This document shows, in pieces, positions 1 to 11,600 of a DNA stretch of 64,000 bases. The stretch comes from CAZVFX01 sp964626565 (GTDB lineage Bacteria > Myxococcota_A > UBA9042 > CAIXZC01). The first letter of the stretch is position 1. Every line of letters starts with the position of its first letter. The position numbers and the translations under genes were made by a program. Where the stretch lies: the NCBI GenBank assembly GCA_964626565.1, contig CAZVFX010000015.1, forward strand, positions 18,855 through 82,854, given 5' to 3'. The notes beneath the pieces are model-generated. The model searched no databases and was not told the DNA's origin. It worked only from the letters and a program-made list of their open reading frames with translations.

Positions 1-556
1 TCTTGCCGGCGCCCCCTCCTGCTGACTCGCCGGACACGAGGATCTCCGTAGTGGCGGTCCCTTCCGGGAAAGGAAGTTCGCCGTGACGGTCGGCAACGAA
101 ATACTTGCGCAACGGGATGATGAGCACAACACCCAGTGATCCGCCGATGAAGCAGGCGAGGAAAATCTGCCACCACTCCACGTCGGGAATCTGGTTGATG
201 TAGAGGGCGGGAATCACGAACGCCGCACCAGCCGCGACCACACCGGAAGCCTGGCCGATAGACTGGACAATGACGTTTTCGAGAATCGTACTCTTCGTCT
301 TCTTCATGCGCCCGAAGAAGATGGCCGCCACCGCGATGGGGATGGCCGCCTCGATGCCACTTCCCGCTCTCAGCGCGATGTATACGCAAGCAGCAGAGAA
401 AATGGCGGTGAGGATAAGTGCCCACATGAGGGACCACGAGGTTACCTCCCCCATCTTGCTTGACGCCGGAACGATAGGTTCGTACTTCTCCCCCGGCTTG
501 AGTTTCCGGTAAGCATTCTCCGGCAATAATCTTCCCTTAGACGGCGGTGCTTCCAT
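1..556 (-). CDS. OPT family oligopeptide/metallophore transporter, N-terminal part (runs off window)
   Basis: Only the first 185 codons are inside the window; the gene continues past base 1. The start is the ATG ending at 556, with a GGGAGGGG Shine-Dalgarno run just upstream. The protein begins with a hydrophilic cytoplasmic stretch of about 35 residues ending in a KLKPGEKYEP-like segment. Two or more hydrophobic spans follow, around residues 42-65 and 70-82, then a segment with ENVIVQSIGQASG and an ALYINQIPD motif. This pattern is typical of OPT (oligopeptide transporter) proteins, which are inner-membrane secondary transporters of small peptides or metal chelates. The substrate cannot be told from this fragment. 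The gene points away from the Cys-rich cluster and has its own upstream region. Confidence 0.8.
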   Translation of the reverse strand, partial: MEAPPSKGRLLPENAYRKLKPGEKYEPIVPASSKMGEVTSWSLMWALILTAIFSAACVYIALRAGSGIEAAIPIAVAAIFFGRMKKTKSTILENVIVQSIGQASGVVAAGAAFVIPALYINQIPDVEWWQIFLACFIGGSLGVVLIIPLRKYFVADRHGELPFPEGTATTEILVSGESAGGGAGK

Positions 557-591
557 GATTCACCCCTCCCTAACAATCCATACTGTCAGAC

Positions 592-605
592 TAACGCGGG
601 CGTTA
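592..605. promoter_or_regulatory. Inverted repeat over a -10-like element upstream of the OPT gene
   Basis: The perfect inverted repeat TAACGC-GG-GCGTTA lies 36 bp upstream of the transporter start. Its left-hand edge on the coding (minus) strand overlaps TATAAC, a plausible -10 hexamer (602-607). A TTGACT lies farther upstream, but its spacing of about 21 bp is too long for a standard sigma70 promoter. The position suggests a repressor operator, but this is inference from symmetry and place only. Confidence 0.3.
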
Positions 606-650
606 TATTTCTATGGGCCGTTGTTTTAAGTCAAGACAAAACTAGAAACA

Positions 651-684
651 GGCGTAAAGGCGTGGAGACGTGAAGGCGTGAAGG
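651..684. repeat. Short GC-rich tandem repeat, 8-bp period
   Basis: Four consecutive 8-bp units related to GGCGTGAA (GGCGTAAA, GGCGTGGA, GACGTGAA, GGCGTGAA) sit in the noncoding gap between the OPT gene and the stop of the Cys-rich lipoprotein. I see no coding frame across it. It looks like a minisatellite. Confidence 0.6.
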
Positions 685-724
685 TACGGCTACCGCGGCG
701 GTCATTGCCTCCAGGCCTCCAAGC

Positions 725-2536
725 CTAATTACAGGCCTGGTCGGTCATGCAAGGGCCCCAGACGTAGTCGTTGTCGCACAGACCCTGGCACACCTGGGTG
801 CCGGCCTTGACTGGGCCGGAAGGCGTGTCGCAGTGCGTTTCGCACGGGCGGGATTGCTCGGGTACGTTACACGCGTCACCCTCGCCCAGGCACAGGTCCG
901 GGCATTCCCCGGGGCCCCAGCCGCTGTAGAAGCTCACCGGGCAGTTAACTCCCAGCGGCTTGAAGCAGGTCATGGTGCCCGTCTTGTTGGTGCCGTCCAG
1001 GCACTGGTACGAAGTGGGCGTGGCGCTGCCGTTCGGGCACTGAGCGGAGAGCACGTCGCACTGCATCTTTGTGACGCAGTTGCTCCAGGCGCCGTTGCCA
1101 CACGTTTCGATGCCCATGATGAGCGCGGAGTTGCCGCCCAGGCAGTCGGCCGGATAATCCTGGGAGCACTCCACCCAACAGCGACGCTTCTCTCCGTTGA
1201 CGCAGCCATCGACGCACGTGCCGGCTTCGCAAACTTTGAACTGGCCGCAGGAAATGCCGTCCGTTTCGTCTTCCCAGGTGCAGCCGATGATCGGATCGCA
1301 CAAGTCTTTGGTGCACGGGTTGCCATCAGCGCACGCAAAGTCTTCTACTCCCACGCACTGGCCGCCGCTACAAGTATCCGGGTCGGTGCAGATGTCTCCA
1401 TCGTCGCAAGACGTCCCGTCCGCCACGGCTGAATGGGTGCACTCCCCGTCCTGACAGGAGTCCACCGTGCACTGGTCACCGTCGTCATCGCAGGGCAAGC
1501 CGTTGGCTACGTTCTCATAGACGCAGCCCACAACCGGGTCGCAGGAGTCGATGGTACAGACGCTGACATCGTCGCACGCCGACTCATCATCGCCCGCACA
1601 CACACCGCCGGTGCACTGATCGTTATCGGTGCAGATGTTCTCATCGTCGCACGGAGTTCCATCCTCGGCCTCGTCCAGGAAGCACCCCCCTTCGTCACAA
1701 CCCACAATGTGGCAGTCGTCGGGCGGGGCGCCGCAGTCGATGACCTGGGATGGGTCGACCTTGCAGGTGTTGTCCTCACAAACCATGGCTCCGTTGCAGG
1801 GGTCGAAGTCTTCGGGTGGCTCGCAGTCATCATCCTCTTTGCACTCACATGAAAATTCACCCGGCTGGCACTCCCCGTCCCCGCATTTATCGTCGCCGGT
1901 GCACTCGTCCCCATCGTCGCAGGGTTCGGTATTGTCCGCGGTCACGCACCCCTTGTCCACCGCGCACGCGTCGTCGGTGCAGGGGTTCTCATCATCGCAC
2001 GGGGTCCCTTCGTCAAATGCCCAGCAGCCGTTCTCGCCCAGGACGCACTGGTGCAGCACCTTGATACCGGTGCACTGGAAGTCGCCATCGGCGCACTCGT
2101 CGGTACAACCCCCGTCAACGGGGTTAACCTGGTCGGCCAACACGTCCGCCAATACGTCCACCACCGGCTCGCAAGCGGTGCCGTCGGCGTTGCATCCCCC
2201 GGCGCACTCCTCTATGGGTGTTGGATTGGGATTGTCGAAATTGCAAAGATAAACCTTGCCGTCCTGACAGAACTGCTCATCCGGCGTGCACGCCGACGCT
2301 TCACCGCGGGCATCAAATCCAGCAAGGCTCACGCACTCTCCGGCGCTGCACTGCTCTTCACACTCCTGGACCAGCACGGAATTGGTGCCGTCAGTGGTGC
2401 ACTTGCGCACCGTGTTGCCTTCACAGTAATAGGCCTCCGGCTGACACTGCTCGTTCTTCGCATCCGATGAACAAGCGAAGCAGATCATCGCCAGCAGGGC
2501 CAGGGTCGTACAAGAGAATGCAAATCGCAGTTTCAT
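725..2536 (-). CDS. Cys-rich lipoprotein with Dictyostelium-type (CTDC) repeats
   Basis: The 603-aa protein starts at the ATG ending at 2536, preceded by GGAGGTGAGGT. The N-terminus is a lipoprotein signal peptide with a hydrophobic core and the acylation Cys in CFACSS. The residue after Cys is Ser, which suggests outer-membrane sorting. Residues about 28-130 hold small Cys knots of the CxxxxxxCxGNxxxxC type. Residues about 170-470 hold repeated units like PCDDGDxCTxDxCxxGxC, the Dictyostelium slime-mold repeat family (CTDC) often seen in myxobacterial surface proteins. The last 130 residues are a separate Cys-rich domain. The acidic loops and paired Cys suggest a rigid, disulfide-bonded, probably calcium-binding extracellular protein. 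It lies downstream of, and on the same strand as, the IPT giant, 119 bp away. No enzyme motif is seen. Confidence 0.8.
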   Translation of the reverse strand: MKLRFAFSCTTLALLAMICFACSSDAKNEQCQPEAYYCEGNTVRKCTTDGTNSVLVQECEEQCSAGECVSLAGFDARGEASACTPDEQFCQDGKVYLCNFDNPNPTPIEECAGGCNADGTACEPVVDVLADVLADQVNPVDGGCTDECADGDFQCTGIKVLHQCVLGENGCWAFDEGTPCDDENPCTDDACAVDKGCVTADNTEPCDDGDECTGDDKCGDGECQPGEFSCECKEDDDCEPPEDFDPCNGAMVCEDNTCKVDPSQVIDCGAPPDDCHIVGCDEGGCFLDEAEDGTPCDDENICTDNDQCTGGVCAGDDESACDDVSVCTIDSCDPVVGCVYENVANGLPCDDDGDQCTVDSCQDGECTHSAVADGTSCDDGDICTDPDTCSGGQCVGVEDFACADGNPCTKDLCDPIIGCTWEDETDGISCGQFKVCEAGTCVDGCVNGEKRRCWVECSQDYPADCLGGNSALIMGIETCGNGAWSNCVTKMQCDVLSAQCPNGSATPTSYQCLDGTNKTGTMTCFKPLGVNCPVSFYSGWGPGECPDLCLGEGDACNVPEQSRPCETHCDTPSGPVKAGTQVCQGLCDNDYVWGPCMTDQACN

Positions 2537-2588
2537 ACCTCACCTCCACCATCGACAGCAATGGCCAGAGTCTACCACCGAAGGCCAA

Positions 2589-2636
2589 GAATTGAAAATT
2601 GGTAATTGAGAATTGAAAATTGGTAATTGAAAATTG
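2589..2636. repeat. AT-rich tandem repeat (ATTGAAAATTGGTA type)
   Basis: Two perfect 21-bp direct repeats (2589-2609 and 2610-2630) are followed by a partial third. They consist of AATTG-containing words and are strikingly AT-rich against the GC-rich surroundings. The repeat sits between the stop of the IPT giant and the start of the CTDC lipoprotein. A close relative lies at 61898-61944 upstream of the NRDE gene. Confidence 0.8.
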
Positions 2637-2655
2637 TCGTTTGGTGTTCTCTGCT

Positions 2656-5600
2656 CTACTGGGAAACGTTGATATACAACCGGTCCTGGCCGCTGTTAAC
2701 CACAAACGCGTCGATGTCACCGTCACCGTCGAAGTCGCCCGTAGCAACGCCACGGCAGTAGTCGTCGTCCCAGGGCAGATTTTCACTGCGGTCTTCGAAG
2801 CTACCTTCTCCGATGTTGAGGAAGAGCTGGTTCTTCTGGTCGTAGCTCACGGAGAAGATATCGGGGAGGCCGTCGCCGTCGTAATCGCCCACCGAGGAAT
2901 CATGAGACTGCATACTTACCGTAGGCAGGTTCGACGTCGTTACGTCCGCAAATTTATGGTCGATCTCCTGCAGGTGCATGCGGTCCTGGCCCCAGTTGGT
3001 GACGTAGATGTCCAGGTCGCCGTCCATGTCGAAGTCGTCCGCGTGAACCCTGCGGGTGTCATCCCCGATGGAAGGCAGGTGCGAAACCGTGACGTCGATG
3101 AAACCCTCTTCCGGGTCGCCCAGGAAGAAGGCATTCTGCTGGTTCGAATAGCGCCCCAGATACATATCCACATCGCCGTCCTGGTCGAAGTCCACAATCG
3201 CGGCGTCCCAGGCGTATTTGTGGTGGTCGGTGAGCCAGGTGTTGGTCTGATTGAAGAAGTACACCGAGTCTTCATCAAAGGGGTCGCCACCGTTGATGAG
3301 GATCATGTAACGTGCGTTCCACCCATAGCAACTCCCATGGCGGCCGCCCGCAAACAGGTCTTGCTTGCCGTCGCCGTTGATGTCCGCAGCCTTCAGGAAC
3401 AGGTAGGAGTGGTCCGAGCTGTACGGGATGTTGGCCTCGTCGACCTCGGTGTAGTACCCTTCGCCGTCGTTTAGGAACACCCTGATGCGCCGCACTTCAG
3501 CGCTGTACCCGGCGCAGTAGTCCCAACCGTTCTCCGCTACGTCCAGGTCCCCATCGCCGTCGATGTCGACAATCTCGACATTGTTGAGGTGGAAAGCCAT
3601 CTCCTCCTCGGTCTCGGGCATGCGGGCTTCTGTTTCGTCGTAGAAATTGCCGTCGCCATCGTTGACGTAGACCATAAGACGCTTGGCATAACGGTTGGCC
3701 CGGATGAGGTCCAGGTCCCCGTCCTCATCGATGTCGGTGGCCCTGATGTCGTAGGTGTTGTCAAACAACTCCGGAAAACCGTGCTGGGTGTTGAACGAGA
3801 AGTTGCCCACGCCCACGCGATTGGCGTCGTCATACCACTCCACCGGGCCGGCAAAACCGTTATTCATTAGCAGTTGGTCCTGCTGGTTCTTGTTGACCAG
3901 ATACATGTCGGGCAGCAGGTCGCCGTCCAGATCTCCGATCGAGATATCTCTGGTATCGGTCATACGCTCAGGCACGACATCTTCGGCCAGTGAAATGGCG
4001 CCGCTGCCGCCGTTGTTCAAATCGTTGATGTAGACTCTTATCCAGCGCAAGTCCCCGTCCTTGACCTCGGCGATGAAGTCAAGGTCACCGTCGATGTCGA
4101 CGTCCGTGGGGTTGAGCTTGTGAATCCACGGGTTCTCTTCGTCCTGAGGCCAGTGGGCAAGATCATCTTTTTCAAAGTTGCCCCCGTAGTTCATGTAGAC
4201 TCTCACCTGCTGCCCCCAGTTTGCCACGATGGCGTCGGCGAAGCCGTTGAGGTCGAGGTCGATGAGAGAGACCCAGGTGGTATCGAATCCGGAGATGGGG
4301 AAGTTCTTGCCCGGGCCGTACTGGGCGTCGGCAAAGCCCCACGGCTCACATTTGGGCAATTCCGATTCGCAAACGAAGTAACGATTTTCAGTGCATTCCC
4401 GATCGTTCCAGCAGCCGTTGCTTCCCCACCTGATGACCGCGCAGTCTGCGTCCGCCGAGGCGTTGGGCTCGCCACCGCACCAGTAGGTGTAGTCCGAGTC
4501 GCCGCCTTCCCATTCCCAGTTGCCTTCCGACTCAATGTCGTTGTGAGCGATCCAGTAGTAGTAACCGATCTTGGAATTGACGAAAGTCTGCTCCGCTGAA
4601 TCGTTGATCACCGCCAGGGTGTAGCCCTGTTCTTCGCAGTAGGACTTGGCGTCTTCCCAGGTCTTGGCCAGGTCGCACCTGAGATACAGATGATCGTTGA
4701 ACTCGTACTGGGAGCACGACTTCGGCTTCTCGGAGCACACCGGCGGGTAATCCTTGTTGTTGCAGTTGTTGTAGTAGAGGCGGTTCTGCATGGCCGAGCC
4801 GTTGGCCAGAATGAGGTCAACGTCGCCGTCGAGGTCCACGTCGGCCGCGCCAGCCATACGCGTGTACTCGTAGTGAGCGGGCAAAGCGTCGGTGGTGTAG
4901 TGGGTAAACCCGCCGTCCCCATTGTTGACCAGGATTCGGTTCGGACGACTGGCCGAAGTTGAATAGGTGGCCACAAAAATGTCCAGGTATCCGTCGCAGT
5001 TGAAGTCAGCCACGGTGAGACCCTGCGCCTCTCCATAGATCTGCCCCTTGTCCTCCCAGGGCCCGAAGGTGCCGTCGCCGTTGTTGCGCTGCAGGGCCAG
5101 GCGGTCGCTGCGGCGCATCACGATATCGATATCACCGTCACCGTCGAAGTCACCGTGACGCACATGGGTGTTGGATGTGTAGGTGGTTTCCCCAGCCTTT
5201 TCGAACCAGCCGGCAAAGCCGAACGCCTCGTTTTCCGAATTGGCAAACACTTCGCCCGGTTCGCCGCTGGCGCGGAACACCAGGACATCCAGGAGTCCAT
5301 CGTTGTTGTAGTCGGCTATGTCCGACGTATGGTCGTTGCGATTGTCAATGGGCAGCCTCATGCCGCTGAGCACGAAAACGCCTCCCGAAGTATATCCGAA
5401 CGCGTCTTCTGCCGTCACCGTGTCCGGGTCGTCCGGAGCTGACGGATTGACCAGCATAACGTCCACCAGGCCGGGTTGGTTGTCAGGTGCAGGCGGCACC
5501 ACCGTATGAATCAGGGTCGGGCCCAGGTACTCGACATCAAGGCCTTCTTCCCAGTTGGGCTCTTTGCCAAAGTACGGCTTGACGCCCGCCTTGAAACCTT

Positions 5601-8600
5601 TGCCGGAAATACTAACCTCAACGCCTCCTTCCAGCGGCGACCGGGTGGGGTTCACCGCGACAAAACCGAGGGGCGGCAGTGACTGTGCCTCGGTATACTC
5701 AAAGCCGTTGTTGGCGATGATCTCCTGCTGGTTGGTGTTCACAACCCTCACATCAACGACGCCAGGGTCGTGGGGCGGGGCGATGCAGGAGATCATGGTC
5801 CCCATGTTCTTCACCACCGGATTGGTAGCCTGGGTCCAGTCTCCGTCCACTCCGAAGTATACCTGGGCTCCGTCCATGAAGCCGGTGCCGACCACCGAAA
5901 CGACGAAGCCGCCGTTACCCGGTCCATAGGATGGAATAACGAAGTTGATCACCGGCGGCGGGGCCGGCGGCACGTAAACGAACGCCTCAGCAAGGGAGTC
6001 GGTCTGGCCGTCGGGGTTCTCAACCTCTATGGCTGAGGGGCCCTCGCCTGGCGGAGTGGTGAAGATTATGATGGTTGAACTCACCACGTTGGTGTCCTCC
6101 AGCGGCACTTCTACATCGCCGATGTACACCTTGGAAGCGGGGTCGCCGGGTTCGAAGTAGGTGCCTTCGATGGTCACCTGGGTGCCCCCTTCGTCCGGTC
6201 CGGAGGTAGGATAAACCTTGTCGATGTGAGGCGCCTCGAGATAGGTGAAGGCCTCGCCGAGACCGTCGATGGTGCCGTCGGGATTCTCCACCGAAACGTC
6301 GACCACTCCGTCCACGCCCGCAGGTGAAACCGCCAGAATCTCGGCTGCAGACAATACCGTAACGTCATCACTTTCAGCATCGCCGAAGAACACCTTGATT
6401 CCCGCCTGGAAACCTGACCCGGCCAGGGTCACTTCGGTACCGCCGACGGCAGGCCCGCTCTCCGGCGCGATGGCGTCGAGAACCGGCGGTTCGTTGAAGT
6501 AGAACGCAGAGCCGATAAACGCCTTCTGTCCGTCCGGGTTTATGACGCCGATATCGACGAAACCGGGGCTGTGGGCCGGAGTTGCGAAAGTAATAGTGGT
6601 TTCGGTGAGTTCACTGATCTGCTGGTCCAGCACCTTCTCGCAACCGACCTCCGCCGCGAAATCGGTGCAGATGTGTACTGCCGAGCGCTCGGACGGCAAA
6701 TTACCAAAGAAGAACCCCTCGCCGGTGATGGTAACGTCGTCACCCCCCTGAGGCGACCCGGAGCCGGGCTCCACCGACAAGACGGCCGGCGGCGGTACAA
6801 ACGCAAATGCGTCGGGCAGCATCGCGATCTGGCCATCGGGGTTGAGCAACGTCACTTCCACCGAACCGGCCTCATGAGGCGGAGTCACCACCTGCAGCGC
6901 GGTGTCGGACGTGAAAACAACATCCAGCGCCTTAGCGTTTCCGAAGAAGACTTCCGCCCCTTCCTGAAAGTCTTTGCCCGTCACAACGGACACAGTGTTG
7001 CCTGCGGTGGGACCGCTTTCCGGGAGCAGACCAAAGATCGTGGGAGGCGGCATCAGGTCTTCATCGGCAATGTAGGTGAAGGCCTCGGGCAACGAAGTCG
7101 ATTTGCCGCCGGCTGAGACGAATACCACGTCCACCACTCCAGGCACTGCCGGGGGCGATTCAAAAACTACCGAGGTGTCGGAAATAGATACGTAGTCGGT
7201 GACCGGAGCGTCTCCGAGGAGCACCGCACCGGGGTCACCCAGTTGTTCACCGGTAAGCGTCACCAGGGTACCACCGCCTTCGGGGCCGGAAATCGGGAAA
7301 ATCGACTCCAGCACCGGTTCTGGACCGCCTGCGGGGAGAAACTCGAAGGCCTGGGCCAGCGTTGCAGATTGACCGTCGGGATTGGTTACTTCGACATCCA
7401 CGATCCCCTCAGCCGCCTCGGGCGTGGTCGCCAGCAGCAAGCCCGAGTCGATGATGGTGATCTCGGCTGCGTCGATACCGCCAAAGGTAAGCGTCAGCCC
7501 ATCCTCGAAGTTAGCTCCCCACACCGACACGGGAGTACCGCCCTCGGCAGGCCCCGACGTGGGGGCGAGATCGTAGAGCTCCGGCGACAGCAGGAAGGTG
7601 AACCCCGCCTCCTTTGTCCCGCCCTGGCCATCGTCGTTGATTACGGTCACGTCCACCTCGCCGGGCACTAACGTGGCCGGTGTGGTCACATGGATAATGA
7701 GGCTGTTCTCAACGAGAACGTTGGGGGCCGGGGTATCACCGAAGAGAACTACGGCCTGGGGTTGGAAATTCTGCCCGACGATGGTCACTTCCGTACCACC
7801 TTCGACCGGCCCTATCTGAGGCGAAATACTGTCGATCTTGGGTGCGGGAATGAAGGTATAGCCGTTGACCAGAGAGGCTTCCTGGCCGTCCTCTGCGATG
7901 TAGGTCACCGTGGTCGGCCCCGGCTCACCCGCGGGGGTGACCCCTGAAACCACCGACTCGTTGAGAAAGGTGAATTGGCCCACCGGCTTCATGCCGAGGT
8001 AGAGCATACCCTGGGCAGTCAAGTTGGCTCCCGTCACCAGGATCGTGGTGCCTCCGGCCTCGGGCCCCGAGGCTGGAACTACACCGAACAGTTGGGGCGG
8101 CGGTGCGGTAGGCAGCAGGTACGCAAATCCACCGGGCACGGTAACTCCCTGCCCATCAGGATTGAGTACCGTGACATCGGTTTCGCCCACATCACCGGAG
8201 GGGGTCAAAACCAGGAGGTTTCCGGCGTTGATGAAGGAGACGTTCTGGGCCTGGACTCCACCGAACATCACCTGAGCACCATCCTGGAAATTGGCTCCGA
8301 TGAGACTTACCACCGTACCACCGGTCACCGGCCCGGATGCGGGAATCAGTTCCGCGACCTCCGGCGGCGGAACGATCTGCGGGTCTTCGGAATACTCGAA
8401 GGCAAGTTCCAAAATGGCGAAGAGACCCCCCGGATTGACGATCTTGACGTCCGCCTTTCCAGGCAGCCCCGGGGGCACCAGGGCAGACGCGGTCTGGTCG
8501 CTGAACAGGGTCACCGACTCCGACTTGGAGACCCCGAACCAAACCTCCATGCCATCCATGAAGTTATTTCCGTACAACACCACTTCCACGCCGCCCTCGG

Positions 8601-11600
8601 TGGGCCCCTGGCCCGGAACCACGTTTTCCAGTTCCGGCTGTGGAGCTCCATAACTGAACCCGTTGGGGAGCACCCCTTTCTGACCATCGGGATTGACTAC
8701 TTCCACATCGCACTTACCCACCGGCCCGGCAGGAGTGCGTGCGGTAAACTGGTTGGCGGACGACACCGTAACGTCCGCACCGGGGCTGCCACAGAAATAG
8801 ACGTTCAGCCCGAATGCGAAGTTGGCTCCGGCGACGGTAACCAGGTCATCGCCCAATGCGCTCCCGAAGTCGGGCACAACACCCGCGACTACGGGCGGGT
8901 TGGCCGCAGTTTCGCCGTAATAGGTAAACGCGGCCGGGAGGATCGCGGCGAGTCCGTCGGGGTTGACCACGACGATGGAGACGGTGGCCTCCGCGTGGGG
9001 CGGAGACTCGGCCAACAGGAGGCCATCGGACTCAAACTCCACCGACAACGCGCTATCGCCTCCGAACAACACCTCCGCGCCTTCCTTGAAGCCTTGGCCC
9101 GTTATCTGCACCAGTGTACCGCCCTCTTCGGGCCCTGCGGAAGGACTGACTCCGGTGGCCACCGGCGGTGTCGCCTGTTCATCCTCCTGGTAGTAGAGAT
9201 AGCCGGCCGGCAACAGTTGCGTTTCACCACCGTTTTTCACCGCCACGTCGACTGCGCCCGGGGCGCCCGCAGGCGCCAGCGCAGTAAGCACGTTGGACGA
9301 TATTACGTTGATCTGGGTGGCCTGGGCGGCCCCGAAGTACAGTTCGGTGACACCGTCGATGAAGCCGGTGCCGACCACCGCCACGCTGGTGCCGCCATCA
9401 GTCGGCCCCAGGGAGGGAGTCGCCGAGATGATCCCCAGTGGGTCAACTTCCGCTTCATCGTATAGGAAGCCACCCTCCAGTACCCCTTCCTGGCCATCAA
9501 GATTCACCACCTTGACGTCGACGAACTCCCCCGGGACTCCCTTGGGAACCTGGGCCATGAGGGCCTGGGCCGACAGGAATTGCACCTGGGTCGATGCCAG
9601 ACTGCCAAACCACACGGCCGCTCCCTCTTGGAATGCGTCGCCCGAAACGACCGCCAGATAGCCTCCTCCGGGGGAACCATGGGCTGGACTCAAGGAACTC
9701 ACTTCCGGAGGAGGAATCACCTCCGGGGCTTCGTACAGGTAGGCATCGGCCGCGGTCACGGAAAGACCGTCCGGATTCACCACGAGGATGTTCACAGCCC
9801 CCTCGTCATGAGGTGGTGCGGTGAGCTTGATCTCATCAGGGGGATTCACGATCAAGCCTGAGACCAGATCGCCGTCCCAATACACTTTGAGTCCGGCGGC
9901 AAAACCGGTGCCGGCTATGGTAACCTGGTTGCCGCCGGTGGTGGGCCCCTGCTCCGGTGCGCAGCCGGCAATGAAGGGAGGATTGACGAAGAACACGTAG
10001 GCGTCTTCCAGCGTCGACGTTTGGCCGTCGGGATTGGCGACGGAGAGATCCACCGAACCGGCCCCGTGGGGAGGAGTTACGACGGTGATAAGCGCATCTC
10101 CCTGCACTTCCAACACTTCCACCGGCAGGCCGTCCATGAAGGCCACCAGTCCCTGCTGAAAATAGGCTCCGGAGATGGTTACTTCCGCACCGCCGTCCGC
10201 GGGACCGTACGCGGGAAAGACTCCCGCAACCATGGGCGGCGGACTCCCCGCGCTTTGCGGCTCGAAATAGGAAAAGCCTCCCTCGAGCATAGCGGTGGTG
10301 CCGTCGGGATTGACCACCACAACATCCGCGGGACCTACGTCCCCCTGCGGAGTCTCGATGGCCACCTGCTGGGCGTCGATGTACTGCACCAGTTGCACCG
10401 GTGCGTACCCTACATAAACACCCAGCCCGGGCTTGAAATTATCGCCGGTGAGCAAAGACATGGTGCCACCGGTTACCGGCCCGCTGGCCGGCGATACCGA
10501 CTCAAGGACCACAGCCGGCTCTTCGGTGACGATGAATTGAAATGCGTTGGCCAGCGTGGATGATTTGTCGTCCGGATTGGTTACTGTCACATCTGCGAAT
10601 CCGGGCGGGGATGCAGGAGTGAGCGCCATAACCTGAGTGGCATCTATGCGCGTCACCGATGCGGCTGCGACCCCCTCAAACGCCACCTCGACTCCCACGG
10701 CAAAATTCTCTCCCGAAACCAGCACCCATGTGCCACCTTCCACCGGGCCTGTTTTGGGGGACACCAGGCCGGCGGACGGTCCCGCCTCTGAGATCTCTTC
10801 GGCAGTGTAAACGAAGCCGTTGTCGATGCTCGCCGAGTTGCCGTCGGGATTGACAACTTCCACGTCGCAGGCCCCAACCTCTCCGGCAGGCGCGGTTACA
10901 ACCAGTGCGTTGGAGGACAACACCTGAGCGCCGGCCACCGGTTCGCCGCAGAACAGCACCGAGAGCCCGTTTTTGAAGCCTGCCCCCGACAACATGACGA
11001 GATAGCCACCGGCCACGTCGCCCTGGCCCGGCTCCACCTGTGAAATGCCCAACACTTCATCCTCGAGATACTCAAAGCCGCCTTCCAGCGTCGCAGAGTC
11101 GCCTCCGGCGTTGCCTACCGTGACGTCCACGAGCCCCGGGACCTCTGCGAAGGGTGTAATGATGATCATGGAACTGGAGGACGGAACATCGATCACTTCC
11201 GCCATTTTGCCGCCCACAAACACCGACGAATCCACTCCAAAACCTGCGCCCTTCAAGAGGCACACCGTGCCCCCTTCCACGGGGCCGGAGTTGGGTTCTA
11301 TGGACAGTATCGAAAGCTGCTCAACCGAAACATATGTGAAGGCTCCGGAAAGCACCTCTTCCTGGTCTCCCAGTTCCACGGTCACGTCCACGGTCCCGGG
11401 ATCCGATGGGGGAGCGATAAAGGTTGTGACGTCGGCAGAGAGCACGTTGGAGAAATCGACCTTCTTCTCTCCCATGTAGATCTTCATGCCCGGTTCGAAG
11501 CCGGTGCCGGTGAGCACACAGAGGAAGCCGCCATCAGAGGGTCCGCTGGTCGGCTGAATGGCGTCCAGAGTAAGCGGTATCGACTCTTCACCGGTGAGAT

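Noticed and set aside
7975..9465. Long plus-strand open frame opposite the IPT giant (and similar ones at 15347-16699, 16721-18004, 25446-26741 and 27960-29501)
   Set aside because: These are antisense shadows of repeat-rich, GC-rich genes. They have no signal, no family motif and no ribosome-binding site, and their composition mirrors the sense repeats.
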